Assembly: GCA_003116975.1 (NCBI GenBank)
Contig: BGKB01000022.1
Span: 248,001-312,000 of the forward strand
Direction of reading: 5' to 3'
DNA length: 64,000 bases
Origin: Aurantiochytrium sp. KH105
Lineage: Eukaryota; Sar; Bigyra; Thraustochytrida; Thraustochytriidae
Shown here: positions 39,370 through 52,649 of the stretch, piece by piece
How positions within the stretch are numbered: the stretch's first letter is position 1
Layout: each line of letters opens with the position of its first letter
Translations under genes and position numbers: made by a program
Notes under the pieces: generated by a model
What the model was told of the DNA's origin: nothing
The model's input: only the letters and a program-made list of their open reading frames with translations
Databases searched by the model: none

Positions 39370-41342
39370 CGCGCGACTTGTTTTTCGGCAAGCAGGCAGA
39401 CGGGCACGCTCGCTCGCTGGCAGGCTGGCTGGCTAACGAGCGATCGCTTGGTCGCTCGGTTCTTTCGATTTTCGGATTTGTTCTTGATTGCGGTTTTGCC
39501 TGGTTGCCTCGGCCCGCGGCGCCGGGCGGGGCAGATTTCCTTTTCTTCCCTTCCCTTGTCTACCTTCCCTCAAGTCTCTGTGAGGTTTCACCTAGGCCAG
39601 TTCTCTTTTCTTTATCTCGGCAGCCCGGAAGTCGATCGACCCGCTTTCTGTCTGCTGCGCGACTGACAGTGACCGACAGGTGCGACGGGAAGTGCCTCTC
39701 GTCCCGTCCTGTCCCGTCTCGTCTCGTATCGTATCGTGTCGTTTCGCTCGTGAAAATGTGACTGTGCTATCGTCTCGTGCCGGCTCGCCTTGCTTGCGTT
39801 GCTTGCGTCCGAGCTGGAGGCCGGAAGCGGTGGCTTCTTCCTCTTCTTCCTGTCCCTGGCTGCGCGCGTCGCGTCGCGTCGCCGGCCGGGCTCGCGTCGG
39901 AATTGGCTTTCAGCTCAGCCCCGCCGCCTCGCCGCGCGTATGCCATGCCTCCTGCGTATGCGCCGGGGCCGAATCGCCTTCGCCTTGGCCTTGGCATTCA
40001 CGCGCCAGGCGGCCAGAAGCGAGGACCCAAACGCATTCCACGCGCAGTATCCAGGCACACAGACAGACACCATGCTGCGCGCCTTGCCCGTGCTCGTCGC
40101 GAGCAGCAGCTGCAGCAGCATGAGCGCGAGGATGCGTGCATCCATCCATGCATGATCCGGGCCCTTCTCGGGGTCAATGATGCGGCGTGGCGCGGGCGAA
40201 GGACAGAGCGATGATGAAGATACACGGGCGAGGCGTGGCTCGGAACCGCCGCGGAGGCCGGGAGCCCGCGAACGTACCCGCCCGGGGCGGCGGGCGGTCC
40301 AGAAGGCGGCGGCCGGATCGACCTGGCCGCGGCGGCGCCGTCCGAGACGATGCGTCGCCCTCCCTCCCTCCCTCCCTCCCTCCCCCCTCTCCCTCGACCT
40401 GGACCTCCCTCCGGCCCGGCGAACGGGCGTCTGATGAGCCGCGCGCGCGAAGGCGAGGCGAGGCGAGGCGAGGCGAGGGAAGTGTATTCGCCGCGAGCCG
40501 CTTCGTGCGAGTGAGTTTTCGGCGCGAAGAGGCGGCAGAGGAGGAAGGAGGGCAAGGAGGGCAAGAACAAGGCGGAGAAGAGGGATTCCCGAGCGCGAGT
40601 ATCAGGACGGGCGGCTGCGGATGCATGATACGCGCGCCACCTCGGACCGCCCTCGCTCGCTCGCCGCGGCGACGCGACGCGACACGCCAGCAGGTACGCA
40701 GGCAGCCAGGCAGCCAGGCTGAGCGCCGACCAGGCTCCGACCGCCCCGCGCGACCCGCCGCAGCGAGATCGCTCCATTGGCCGCCGCAGACGCAGACAGA
40801 GACACCGACCGACCGACCGACCGACAGTGGCAGACAGGCAAAGCAGGCAAGAACACCCACGTGCACAGAGCGGCCGGTCCGGCGGGTCCAGAGACGCGGG
40901 CTGTGGGGTATCCTTGCCGAGGCAGGCGGGTCCGGTCTTCTCCTGCTTTGCTTTGCTTTGCTTTGCCTTGCTTTGCTTCTTCACTGCTGCTGCTGCTGCA
41001 AGCACTGCATCCCCGCCTCGCTCCCCAGGCGGCGCCGGCGCGGCCGCCAGACAGCGTCTCTCTCCTCCCTCCCCTCCGCTCCTCTCGCGCCGCCGTGCCG
41101 CCTTTCCGTGCGTCGGCGGCAATGCTTCGCGTGCTCGTGTCGCAGGCACTCGCGGCGCGCGTGCGTGCAGTCTGCGTGCGCCCGCGAGGGAAGAAGAGGC
41201 CGCCAGGCGGTGCCAGGCGGCGCGGGGAGGGAGAAGGAGGCAGGCAGGCAGGCAGGCAGGTCTGCGCTGTGCTGCACGCGGCTCGGGAAGCGCCGAATCC
41301 GGTCGGCGGGAACAGAGCAGGGGCGAGGGCGAGCCAGCGTGA

Positions 41343-42405
<1,063 letters not shown>

Positions 42406-42779
42406 GGTGCGCAGAAAGAGCTCTAGAGAAGTGACGACGACGACGACAAATCGCCAGCAATGAGACCACAACAGCAGTAGCAGAAGATCAACGAGGAGCG
42501 GAGGAGTGGATAGATACGGGAGATAACTTATTAGATAGCAAACAGCACACAGCGCAAGGGTGACGGGTCGTTGGCGAGGAAGACGAAGACGAGGAGCTGC
42601 AAATAAATGTGGAGCAGGTCTTTTCACCTTCATACTTCGGGTCTTCCTTGTGTGGAGAAGAAAGCACCCAGGCGCGCGACAGAGAGTTGAAGAGCAGAGG
42701 CGATCAATCCGGGAAGCGTCTCGCCAGGACCGAGCCTCTGCGCAAAGGAAAAGGTCTTAGAGGTTTCCGCCCGAGCGAC

Positions 42780-43802
42780 TTAGAGGCCGCGCATGAGCAC
42801 GAAGTCGTGCATGGCACCGCCAATGGGCGCGCCGATCATGGGGCCAATGGTGTAGACCCACCAGCCAGCCTTGGGACCCGGGAAAGCCATCTCACCCCAG
42901 CCGGCGCAGGCAGCGAGGATGCGGGGGCCAAGGTCACGGGCAGGGTTGTAGCCGGCCTGGTTGATAGCGCCAAAGAGAGCGACGTTGAGGACAATGATCA
43001 TGCCAACACCGAAGGCAGCAGCGGCGGGCGGAAGGCGGAGCTGGTTGCGGGGGTCGTTGAGGGAGAGGACGGTGAACATGAGCATGGCCGTGCCGAGGAT
43101 CTCGCAGCCAAGGGAGCCCGCGGTGGAGACGGTGCTGTAGTCCCAGTTCTCAGTGCCGGTGCGGAAGCCCGGGTTGGGGTAGTACATGGAGAAGATGGAG
43201 GCCGAGGACTCGCTGCCGAGCATGCCGCGATCAAGGCCGTTGGTGAGCTCGTAGGCCTCGATCGAGGAGCCAAGAATGGTGTACACGGCGCCGGCGCCGA
43301 CAAAGCAGCCGGCAATCTGCACGATCCAGTACGGGAGCACCTTCCAGAAGGGAAAGTCCTCGGGGCGGAGGAGGGCGAGCGCAAGGCTGACAGCAGGGTT
43401 AATGTGAGCGCCCGAGACCGAGCCGGTGGTCCAAATGGCCATGATGACGGCGAAGCCCCAGATAACGGAGACCTGGAAGAGGCCAGACGAGGCGCCAAAG
43501 GCGGTGGCGGTGCCGTTCATGCCGCAGCCGTAGAGGATGAGGACGAAGCAGCCCATGAACTCACCGATGAGCTCGCGGGTGAAGGTGGGCGTGCGCATCT
43601 CATCCGGGGAGCCGGTGGGATCGCAGCGGAGGGCCTGGATGAAGCTGGTGTAGCGCTTCTGAAAGCTCGAGGGGCCCATGCTGTCATCATCGACGGGAGC
43701 CATCTGCTTCTCGCTGATGTTGATGCTCACGGGCTCGTTCATGCGCATGGAGCCCTGGCCCACCTGGGCGCTGTTGGCCGGCTGGTCGTCCGCTCCGATC
43801 AT
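42780..43802 (-). CDS. Aquaglyceroporin (MIP family), copy 2
   Basis: 340 residues from ATG at 43802, chosen because it matches the N-terminal length of copy 1 and the MIGAD start of copy 3; the frame is open 229 codons further upstream through low-complexity sequence. NPA boxes are at 135-137 (GAHINPAVS) and 286-288 (YNPARDLGPR, with the glyceroporin Asp at 290). The loop contains SMYYPNPGF and the end is HDFVLMRGL. It is closer in wording to copy 3 than to copy 1 (for example SVIWGFAV, LAACAGWG). Role as a glycerol/water facilitator is by family. Confidence 0.95.
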   Translation of the reverse strand: MIGADDQPANSAQVGQGSMRMNEPVSINISEKQMAPVDDDSMGPSSFQKRYTSFIQALRCDPTGSPDEMRTPTFTRELIGEFMGCFVLILYGCGMNGTATAFGASSGLFQVSVIWGFAVIMAIWTTGSVSGAHINPAVSLALALLRPEDFPFWKVLPYWIVQIAGCFVGAGAVYTILGSSIEAYELTNGLDRGMLGSESSASIFSMYYPNPGFRTGTENWDYSTVSTAGSLGCEILGTAMLMFTVLSLNDPRNQLRLPPAAAAFGVGMIIVLNVALFGAINQAGYNPARDLGPRILAACAGWGEMAFPGPKAGWWVYTIGPMIGAPIGGAMHDFVLMRGL

Positions 43803-44608
43803 TCTTCTTGCTTGGCTTGGTTTAGCTTGGCTTGGCTCGAGGCTTGCTGCTGCTGTTGCTTGCGAGCTCGGAGGATGTGGATTTGGCTTCGGATGTTGCG
43901 GGTTTGCCTTCGAGGTCCCGGCGCTCGCTCGCTTGATCGGCTGCCGGCCAAGTCCAGTGTTCGCCTGCCTGGACTGTCGCCCGCTTTTGTTTCTGGCCCC
44001 GCACAACAACGGCTGTCTGGCACGTGAGGGAGAGTGAGAGTGAGTGGACGCGTGAGAGGGTGAGAGTGAGACGCGCCCGCGCCCTCTCAGCCGCCTCCAG
44101 AGAGGGAGAGAGGTACCAGCCTGCTGGCTTGCTATGCCTGCCCGCCTGCATGCAGCAGCATGTGTGTCTTGGAAAGGGGAGGGGTAGCGCGCGCTGCGAA
44201 GACTGGTCCCGCCTGCTGGAAGGAAGAAAAGGAGAAAAAAGCGCGGCACGCACAGAAGAGCAGAGCAAAAGAGGCCCGGACGCCCGCCCCCTCGCCCTCT
44301 CCCTCCGCTGCCCTCGGCTCCTGAGGCTGGCCGACCAACGCACGCGCCCTGGGCGACGCGACGCGACGAGGCGAGGCGAGGCGTGACCCGGCCTGGCCTT
44401 GGCTCGCGAGCTTGGCTTGGCTTGGCTGCGCCTCGGCACAGCAGCTCGTGCCGCGGCTGCGGCGGCGGCTGCGCCTGTTCGCCTCCCAAACAAACTCTCA
44501 GAAGCGCGGGGAAATGGACCAGGCGCGCTGAAGCCGCACAGGCAGGCGCGCGCCGCCAGCGGGGACCGGCGGCGCGCGTCCCCCTGCAAAGCGCGATAAG
44601 AAAAGAAA

Positions 44609-44652
44609 GGAAAAAAAAGGAAAGAAAGAAAGAAAGAAAGGAAAGGAAAGGA

Positions 44653-44691
<39 letters not shown>

Positions 44692-44693
44692 GA
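44609..44693. repeat. (GAAA)n / (GGAAA)n microsatellite
   Basis: Purine tract, reverse complement of the TTTC tracts elsewhere, about 0.8 kb upstream of the aquaporin 2 ATG. Confidence 0.93.
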
Positions 44694-45941
44694 AGGATGG
44701 CGCGGGAAGAGGAAGACAGGGAGAGGAAGAGGGGAAGTGGAAGGAAGCGCATCTTCTTCCTACAGCGGCGACGCGACGCCGGCCTCGCTCCCGGCGCATG
44801 CAGCAGCAGCAGCAGTATAGCTGCACAGCAGCGGCAAGCACGACGCGTGCATGGACGCACGCAGGCATCACACGGATGCCATCGGGCGAGCTTCTGCTCC
44901 TCTGCGGCTCGAGATCGCGGGCGAGGCGAGGAGACGGGCGTGAAACGCAGGGCAGGGCTCGGCCGGCCAGGCTCGCTCGGGCTAGGCAGCCTCGCCTTAG
45001 TTGGCTCAGACTATAGGCTGCGAGTCAAATTCGGGGCGAATGGACGCATGCATGGACGATGAATGGATGGATGAATGGATGGCCTGGGCCGAGGCGCTGG
45101 GCCTGGGAAACGACGTGACAGCCGAGGCTCGGCAGGCGGCCGAGAAGCAGGAGGGAAGCTGGCTAGCTTGCAGCCGCACCGGCCCTGGTCGTCCACCTTC
45201 CAAGCATGAGTCCGCAAGGCGACGCGGCGCCGCGAGCCGTCCCTCTCTCTCCCCCTCCCCCGGGCAGCCTGGCGCACCGCTGCGTCCGTCCATCCGCGAC
45301 CACCATCCCCACGCGCGGCGGCGTACGCGGGCGCGCACTTGCAGGCGTCCGAGATCCTCGCAGCCTGCCTGCTGTTGCTTCTGCTTGCCCAGACCGACTG
45401 ACGGTGAGTGAATGACTGCGAATGACCGCCCAACCACGAATCGGCGCGCGCTCTCTCTGCTCGATCATTCATTCACAATCAATCGTTCGTTCGTTGATTC
45501 ATTCTCTCTTTCACAGGCGGGCCGCGGGGGGCCGAGAGGAAAGTGCCCTCCCTCGCTTCATCCCTCCCTCCGCACGAGCGAGCGAACACGCACGGCGGCG
45601 CACCGCGGCGGCGGCCGAGGGCGCAAGACGAGCCGCGCGGGCGGGCGAGACGAGCGTGACGAGCCGCGCGCGAGGCACGTTTTGTGCGCGGCGCGGGTCG
45701 CGTCGCCGGCCGGGTGTGAGACGGTCCGGAAGGCGGCGGCGACGCGGCGCCCGCGGAAAGCTGGGCCGGTCGCGCCGAGCGGCAGCGACTTCCTGCGCGC
45801 ACACCGCGCGTATGCGACTGCAAGCTGGCAGCTCCGGCCGCCCTGCCTGCTGTGGGGTCGGACGGCAGTGGGGGAAAGAAAGAGGCGCGGGAGGGCAGCC
45901 TGCCGCTGCCGGCCGGCCGGGCCTGCCGGGCCTGCTGCTGC

Positions 45942-45989
<48 letters not shown>

Positions 45990-45991
45990 TG
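45942..45991. repeat. (GTGC)n microsatellite
   Basis: About twelve perfect GTGC units, an alternating purine-pyrimidine run that could adopt Z-DNA. Confidence 0.93.
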
Positions 45992-47562
45992 GCTGGTTTG
46001 TCGGGGTTGGGCGGGTGCAAAGCGCGCGAGCGCGCGAGGCGTCGGTGCCCCGATCTCAATCGTGCAGGAGGCACGGGTGCCCGCAGAGCCCGCGAGGAAG
46101 GAGAGTGGGCCACGTGCAGCGCGCGCGTCGCGTCGCCGACGCCCTGCGCCGTGAGGGTGAGTGTAATCAAGTAAACCGCTGCTCGGACAGAATAGCATGC
46201 ATGTGCACGCCGGAAGTTTGAAATGCCTGTGTGAAAGCTATGCAAAGCTAGAGCGAACCTTGGTCAGCGAGGCGACATTCATCTTGAAAATCACGAGGTG
46301 CAAGTTTCACACCAGGTCCGAGCTCCGAGGCCGCAAATTGCTCCCAAACGGAGCCATTTGCTGGCGAGGGAACCTGGAAAAAGGACAACGAAGAAGCCTG
46401 CATGCACGCGGGCTAGCTTGCATTTCAGCTGCAGCTACTACGCTCGTTGCTTTGATGGAGTGCTGGCTGGTTGGCTGGTGAACGGCCGGGCGCACGCGCA
46501 CCAAGGCGGTTGGAAATTGCAAAGGGCTGTGCATGTAAGCAAGGAGAGGAAAGAAAAGGAAAGCCGACGAAAGGGGCACCGAACGAGCCGTCCCTGATCC
46601 ATTCAGCCCACCCCCTCAAGAGGGAAAAAGACTGGTCGGTCGATCGGTCGGTCAGCGTTGATAACAAAATCGGTGCAGATGTCAAGCATGTAGTCATGTC
46701 AAGGAGCCTGGCACTACAAGAGTAAAGAGACAAGCAAGACCGCATCGAATTTGTAAGAGCCAGCTTGATTGCAATCCGGGGCTAGAATTGCATCCGATTG
46801 TCGAAGAAGGCACTCGTCTCGAGCGGGTCAGGTGTAAGGTGATGAAGAGCCTTTCTCCTCTCTCAATTTCCTTCTAGGGCCTGGTGACCTCTCCCTGTTG
46901 CGCGTTCGGTCTTCCCAGAAGGCCGATCGTGCATCCCATCGGCGGGTCGGTTGCCTGGTTAGTTTTGCTCCACATGCACCCGAGCGGCGCGGTCTTGGCG
47001 CTCGCTCGCCAAGGCTGGTTCGCTCTACCCGCGTATGCCACCGCTTCGTACCAGTGGCCGCGCGCACACCGCACGTATGCCACCCCCTGCAACCGAGTAA
47101 CTTCGGCCCGCATGCGCAGCGACTGTGGGAGTCAGGCCGTCCCTCCGAGGCCTCGCTCCCTCCGCGCTTCCTTTGTTCCTCCTCTTTGTTCCCCTCGCGC
47201 GCCGCTTCCTCTTCCCTGCCTGCCTGCCTGCCCCGACTGGCTCGCGGCCTGCCTGCCTGCCTGCCTGCTGGCCGCTGCCGTCCCTCCATCTTCTCCTCTG
47301 CTCTGCTCTGCTCTGGCTGCTTGCCCTGCCAGGATTGATTGCTTCTCATCCATCCATCCGTCCCCTCTGTCCCCCTGGCCGGAAATCCTCGGTTCCCTGC
47401 CGTCCGTCTGCTGCGCTGGCCGCCGCGACCGGAGCGCGGGCGACCGGGCGAGGGAGGGAGGGAGGGAGGGCGCGGCGACACGGGCGGTTCGAGCGGTTCG
47501 AACTTCGATCCGGCCGCGCAGCGGCGAGCGAGTGAGTGTGAGCGGTGCGGCCGTCAGTGCTG

Positions 47563-47597
47563 CGATGCGATGCGATGCGATGCGATGCGATGTGATG
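47563..47597. repeat. (GCGAT)n pentanucleotide repeat
   Basis: Seven units of the 5-mer, with one T for C change near the end. Confidence 0.9.
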
Positions 47598-49348
47598 CGC
47601 GGGGCGAGAGAGAGAGGGAGAGAAGATCGCGGCGGTCGCATACGCGGGAGACGCGGCGCAAGACACAGCAGCCGTGCAGAGATATGTAGGCCAAGCGCGC
47701 ACTGTGCTGCAGCGCACGCACTGCCTGCCAGCTGCACTGCCGCCGCAGAGCCGGGTGGGTGTCTGTCTGGGTGGGTGGGTGGGTGCAGCAGCCCAACGGA
47801 GCAGAGCAGATCCAAGGAGAGCACGGCAGCGAAGAGCGGAGCGAGCCTGGCTTCAAGTCGAGTCGAGTCGGCCCACCGCTTCCAATCCGCGCGTCGGGTC
47901 CAATCTTGCAGGGCGACGCATCGCGCGCGACGCAGGCCACGCGTCCCCACTAGTAGCGCGCAAGGGGGACTTTGCAGAGGACTAAGGGCCCCAGTCCCAG
48001 GCCCTGAGACGACGCCTCGTGTCCCATGGAGGACGCAGGCCGCGCGTCCCGTGCGTCAAGAACCGTGCCGAGGATCATTAGAATGAAGAGCCTCATGGGG
48101 ACGAGCCTTGTCGCGAATGCGAACAACTTGGAGGACGGCCGCGGGGACCAGGAGCACACGGCGACGAGGAGCATGTTAGTGACAGTGAGCAAAAGACGGA
48201 AAAGGAGACGCGGCAGCCGGCCAGAAACTCGGGCTTCGGCTTCGGCTTCGGCTGGCGAAAAGGGGCCGACTCGCGAACCGGGCGCGGCGATGATGCGAAC
48301 AGAATGCGTCGGCATGGGCGGCTTTTGAGCAGCCCTGCGACCTGGATCGCAGCAGCCAGCTTTTCGTGGCTCCGGCCAGTGGAGATCCAGACTCGGCTCG
48401 TCTTGGCTCGTCTTGGCTTGGCTTGGCTCGGCTGCGCGAAGAAAAGCTAAAGTCGACCGAGCAGCGGAATTTGGACTCGAGCGCCGCGTCACCGATTCTT
48501 GCTCGCCCCCTGCCGCTGCGTGTTCTCTCTGCCTGATATGCAAACGATCGCTGCTCTTTTCTGCACTCGCACGCCGCGCTGCCAAGGTGACCTGGCTGGC
48601 GAGCGGTGGACCGGCCTGTCGAAAAGCGATTCACGCCGTGTCGCGGCCGTGTCGCGGAAGCGACTCGCGTGTTGTCGCGTGCACAATCGATCGCTCGCAC
48701 GCACGTGGGCCGCCCCCGGCGACGCGGCAGCGCGGACGACGACGCGACTCCACGCGTTTGGGACCTCGTGTCGAGACGTATGTATGCGTCGCCCCGCAGC
48801 CCGCCACACCGTGCAGCGCGCGCAACGCGAATTGCCACAATCCCGGACACGCATCATCGAGGGCCTGGGTCTCGATCGCTCAGGACGGAGGGAGTGGTGG
48901 ACGGACGGTGTGTGCGACATCGCACGGCCGCGTTCCCGTTCCGGGCTCCTATCTTCGCCGACCAATCGGGGCCAAACGTGGCAAGCTGGCTGCAGCCTGC
49001 CACATTCAAGTTGGCGGTCAACTTTGGTGGCCGGTGGCTTGCCCGTCCATGAAGATGGCATCAAGGAGAAACGAAGTTTTTGCGAATCCGGTAGCAGGAA
49101 GAAATTGGGACGTCCAATACCGTCCCTATATTGTGCTAACTACCGCCGCGCCCCTGTTCCCCAATGTACCGCGGGTCCTGGTGCAGCAGGTAGTAAGGTC
49201 CTCCGATGAGGCAAGCAAAAGCTGCCTTGCTTGGTTGCCATGCCTACTGGCTTGCTTGGCGGTTTACCTTGCAAGTCAAATCTCTATTACTATCGAGAAC
49301 AACAGCGTCTTTTGCCCTGCACGCATGTGTGGCAGGAGCGTGTGCGTG

Positions 49349-49456
49349 TGCAGCATGGCATTCAGATGCAGCAAGGCAGCCAGACATTCACGTCCAGCAA
49401 GACATGCCTGTAAAACAAGACATTCATGTCCAGCAACGCATTCATGTGCAGCTTTG
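49349..49456 (+). repeat. 18-bp minisatellite encoding a DIHVQQ-like hexapeptide
   Basis: Four to five copies of a GACATTCATGTCCAGCAA-like unit (best at 49382-49453). In one frame it reads DIHVQQ, DMPVKQ, DIHVQQ, RIHVQL inside a 134-codon open frame (49206-49610) that has no other similarity and starts on a weak context. Confidence 0.75.
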
Positions 49457-50364
49457 GTTTAAAATCGTTCGCCTCACGTCCTCGCGTAAGGCAACCTTGT
49501 GTGGACAGGGTGTATACGTTCATATCTACGAACTGAATCTTGCACGCAGAGACAATGCTAGGAGCCTCTTTTCCGATGTCGTTTTGCATGCATGCGAAAA
49601 CCTCGATTGAGCAAGTTCGATTTGCCACTACTTCCTTTGACACCTTTGAGCCCATGCGCTACATGCGCACCAACACAACAAAAGCGAAGCGATCATCTAA
49701 TCTCCGGGGCCGCGCAACTGCTGCAGTGTATGATCGTTGTCAAGCTGCGCATTCTCGGATATCTGTGGTTCGAATAACGCGGGACGTGGTCGCGCTCCAA
49801 GCAAGCTGCAATGCTCGAAGCAAACGAGAATAAGGTTTTTTTTCTCCCGTGGGCCCTGAACGACCGACGGGCATCCCGTCCGAGGGTATGTTCCGACAGC
49901 CGTCACTCCTGTGCTGCAAGTTGCTCATACATAACCTCGATTTCATTCCGGTCCACCATCCAAAGAGGGCACCTTCCTCTTCGATTTCTCATTGCCATTT
50001 ATCATGGGGGGCTGGCATCTTATTTCAGGCTGAGTTCTCGATCACGGCTTAGAAATGGCTTTGGAGTGAAAATCATCGGGGCACCGAGTCTAGCACATCA
50101 GCAGATTTTCTGCTCTAGGCCAGGGACCTGTACGATTTTCTTACGGGACAGCATCGCACCTGCTGTTCTCCATTGTCCGCGACAACGTTGTCCGAAGATT
50201 CTTTGTGGGGACAAAGTATTTACGCACAACAACTTCACGTATTGGAGAGAGAGCGCGGATGTTGAAAGAGAGCGTCAATATTCCTGAAGCTGGCTCATTC
50301 TGAATACAACGACGCAAGCTCACGTCGATGCTGGGAGACTCTGGGAAATGAACGCACGTGCGTC

Positions 50365-50800
50365 AAAACTTTGAAAAGCTTTGCACTTGAACAAGGGAGT
50401 GTTTGTTCACCCAAGTGCTGCTAGTGGGAGTCTCGTCGCTCAATCTTGTCAAGAATGTGCCAACTTTGGAGAGCTCTGCTCTTTTTCCAAAGGAGGATTT
50501 CCTCTGTTGCCGGAAGTGGAAGTCTTCGAGCATGCGCCCCAAATTTCTACACTTTGGCGAGAAAGTTTGACCCTAGTGCTGCCTGCTAATCGGGAAGATC
50601 TCGTCGCTCTTCCACAGGAGTGTGCCAACACTTTAGAAAAAAAAAGCGCTACATTTTGGCGAGAGATGGTTTCACCCTGGTGGCTGCAACTGGGCATGTC
50701 GTCGCCCGGCTTCGTCAAGATTGAGTGTGCCAACTTTGAAAAGCTTTGCGCTTTGACGAGGGATGTTGCTGAGAATCTTCCCGTTGCTCAAGCCTGTCAA
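50365..50800. repeat. Degenerate tandem repeats of about 85-105 bp, around four copies
   Basis: Recurring phrases: TGCCAACTTTG(A/G)A(A/G)AGCT near 50458 and 50728, a diverged version near 50624 and a partial one near 50370; CTCGTCGCTC near 50431 and 50602 with GTCGTCGCCC near 50699; TTTGGCGAGA near 50554 and 50656. A 141-codon plus-strand frame crosses it (50381-50806) but shows only the repeat. Confidence 0.65.
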
Positions 50801-51150
50801 TCGTAGCACTTGGTCAGAAGCAGGCGTGCATGTCCTCCTCCCTCCGTGTGCTTGCTTGGAAAAGTTCTCTCTATGGCATGCAGCATTTTGTCACAAGGGC
50901 GGTCGGTTGTCAATCAAGCACAACGATAGTCTTTTTGTTTGCAAACGCGCGATGTGCGCAACGAAAAGATAAGTTAAGGGAAAATGAAGAGGGCGGAAAG
51001 GATTGTAAATAAAGGACAGCACAACGGGATTAGCAAGCTGGAGCCCATTTGAACAGAGGATTGGATGCTCGTGGAAACGAAAAGGAATCACACGTATCTA
51101 CGCTCGTACAAAGAAGAATGGCAACAGCATGAACGTCACGCAGCAGCTTC

Positions 51151-52248
51151 TTAAAGGCCACGCATGAGGATGAACTCATGAACGGCGCCGCCGAGAGGCG
51201 CGCCAATGAGAGGACCAATGGTATACACCCAGAAACCATTCTGAGGGCCAGGGAAGGCAATATCGCCCCAGCCGGCGCAGGCCGCGACAAGACGGGGGCC
51301 AAGATCACGAGCCGGGTTGTAGCCAGCCTGGTTGATGGCACCAAAGATGGCAACGTTGAGGATGATGACCATGGACACACCAAAGGCAGCGGCAGCGGGG
51401 CCAAGGCGGAGCTGGTTGCGGGGGTCGTTGAGCGCGAGGACGGAGAACATAAGCACGGCCGTACCGAGGATCTCGCAGCCGAGCGAACCGGCCATGGTCA
51501 CGTGCGTGTAGCCCCAGCCAAGACCTTCAGTGTTGCGGTAGCCCGGGTTGGGGTAGTACATGCCAAAGATGGAGGCAGACCAGTCACTGTTCTCCTCGCC
51601 GCGGATGATGCCGTTGGTGTACTCGAAAGTCTCAATGCTGGTGCCCATGAGCAGGTAGACCATGGCGGCGCCGGCAAAGCAGCCGAGGAGCTGGGCGAAC
51701 CAGTAGGGAAGCAGCTTCCATGCGGGGAAGTCCTCGGGCTTGAGCAGCATGAGGGAGAGACTGACGGAAGGGTTGATGTGCGCGCCGGAGATGGAGCCGG
51801 TGGTCCAGATGGCGAGGAGCACGGCGAAGCCCCAAATGACGGAGACCTGGAAGAGGCCGGACTGCGCGGCGAAGAGCGTGGCGGTGGCGTTGATGCCGCA
51901 GCCGTAGAGAATGAGGAGAAAGCATCCGATGAACTCGGCGACAAGCTCGCGCGTGAACGAGGGCGTGCGCATCTCATCGGGGGTGTCCGTGGGGTCGCAG
52001 CGCAGCTTCTGGATGAAGCCGACGTACTGGCCCTGGAGGCCGGTGTGCGGGTTTTCCGTGCCGTTCATCTCTGCGCTGGTCTCGGAGCGGTTCTCATGCT
52101 TGGCGTACTCCATCTGCATGCTGATGGGGTCTGCGGGTGATCCCGGCGTTCCCGGCGCGGTGGCATTGGCGCGGGCCACCGTGGGGGCGTTCACGCGGTG
52201 GTTCTCCTGCTGCGTCCGTGCATCCTGGCCTTCGTCAGCGCCGATCAT
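51151..52248 (-). CDS. Aquaglyceroporin (MIP family), copy 3, with NPS in the first box
   Basis: 365 residues from ATG at 52248; the frame extends 49 codons further only to a GTG. The N-terminus is about 25 residues longer than in the paralogues and Gln/Asn/Pro-rich. The first half-helix is GAHINPSVS (159-161), so the usual NPA alanine is serine; the second is canonical YNPARDLGPR (NPA at 311-313, D315). NPS/NPA pairs occur in some plant NIPs and protist aquaporins with altered solute ranges, so its selectivity may differ from copies 1 and 2. The C-terminus is HEFILMRGL. Membrane topology is as for the other copies. Confidence 0.95.
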   Translation of the reverse strand: MIGADEGQDARTQQENHRVNAPTVARANATAPGTPGSPADPISMQMEYAKHENRSETSAEMNGTENPHTGLQGQYVGFIQKLRCDPTDTPDEMRTPSFTRELVAEFIGCFLLILYGCGINATATLFAAQSGLFQVSVIWGFAVLLAIWTTGSISGAHINPSVSLSLMLLKPEDFPAWKLLPYWFAQLLGCFAGAAMVYLLMGTSIETFEYTNGIIRGEENSDWSASIFGMYYPNPGYRNTEGLGWGYTHVTMAGSLGCEILGTAVLMFSVLALNDPRNQLRLGPAAAAFGVSMVIILNVAIFGAINQAGYNPARDLGPRLVAACAGWGDIAFPGPQNGFWVYTIGPLIGAPLGGAVHEFILMRGL

Positions 52249-52605
52249 CGTGCCTGCTCTTCTGCTTCGCTCGCGCGTGCGTTCAACTGGTGCGTCTCTC
52301 TCTCCAATTCGGCTCTGCGACTTGCGCTGCGTTCGAGGTTTGCTGCTCTTGTCGGTCGCGCCGCAGCGCAGCCAGCTCTGCCGCGCGTCCAGCACAGCAA
52401 GGCTTCAGCCGCCTGGGATTCCGCTCTCCTTCCTCGCCCCCCTCCTTGCGTCTGTCGCGCACTGGTCGATCGATGCGAGTTCCTCCCTCCCTCGCGCGGC
52501 GGTCGCGCTGAGCCCCGGCTCCAGGAAGCCCCGCCGCCGCCTGGGAACGCGCGGCGGCGACGCGACGCGGCGCGGCGGGGCGAAGCAGCAGAGCAGAGCG
52601 GGGCA

Positions 52606-52649
52606 GGCGCGACGCGACGCGACACGACGCGACGCGACGCGACGCGGCC
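52606..52649. repeat. (GCGAC)n pentanucleotide repeat
   Basis: Eight to nine units with one GCGAC to ACGAC change, about 360 bp upstream of the aquaporin 3 ATG. Confidence 0.9.

Larger units (their letters stand above)
43803..51150. other. 7.3 kb gene-free region: microsatellites, minisatellite, degenerate repeats
   Basis: No reading frame shows a domain. 43.8-48 kb is GC-rich with CTTGG pentamers (near 43808-43840 and 44410-44425), a GAAA/GGAAA tract (44609-44693), a GTGC tract (45942-45991), a GCGAT tract (47563-47597), GGGT repeats near 47768-47785 and CGTATGC motifs. 48-49.1 kb is GC-rich and unremarkable. 49.1-51.1 kb is of lower GC with an 18-bp minisatellite and ~100-bp degenerate repeats that look like old coding debris. 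The upstream region of aquaporin 2 is at the left edge. Confidence 0.65.

Noticed and set aside
47950-49462. Frames of 200-350 codons on both strands
   Set aside because: No recognisable motif, strands conflict, composition matches surrounding non-coding GC-rich DNA.
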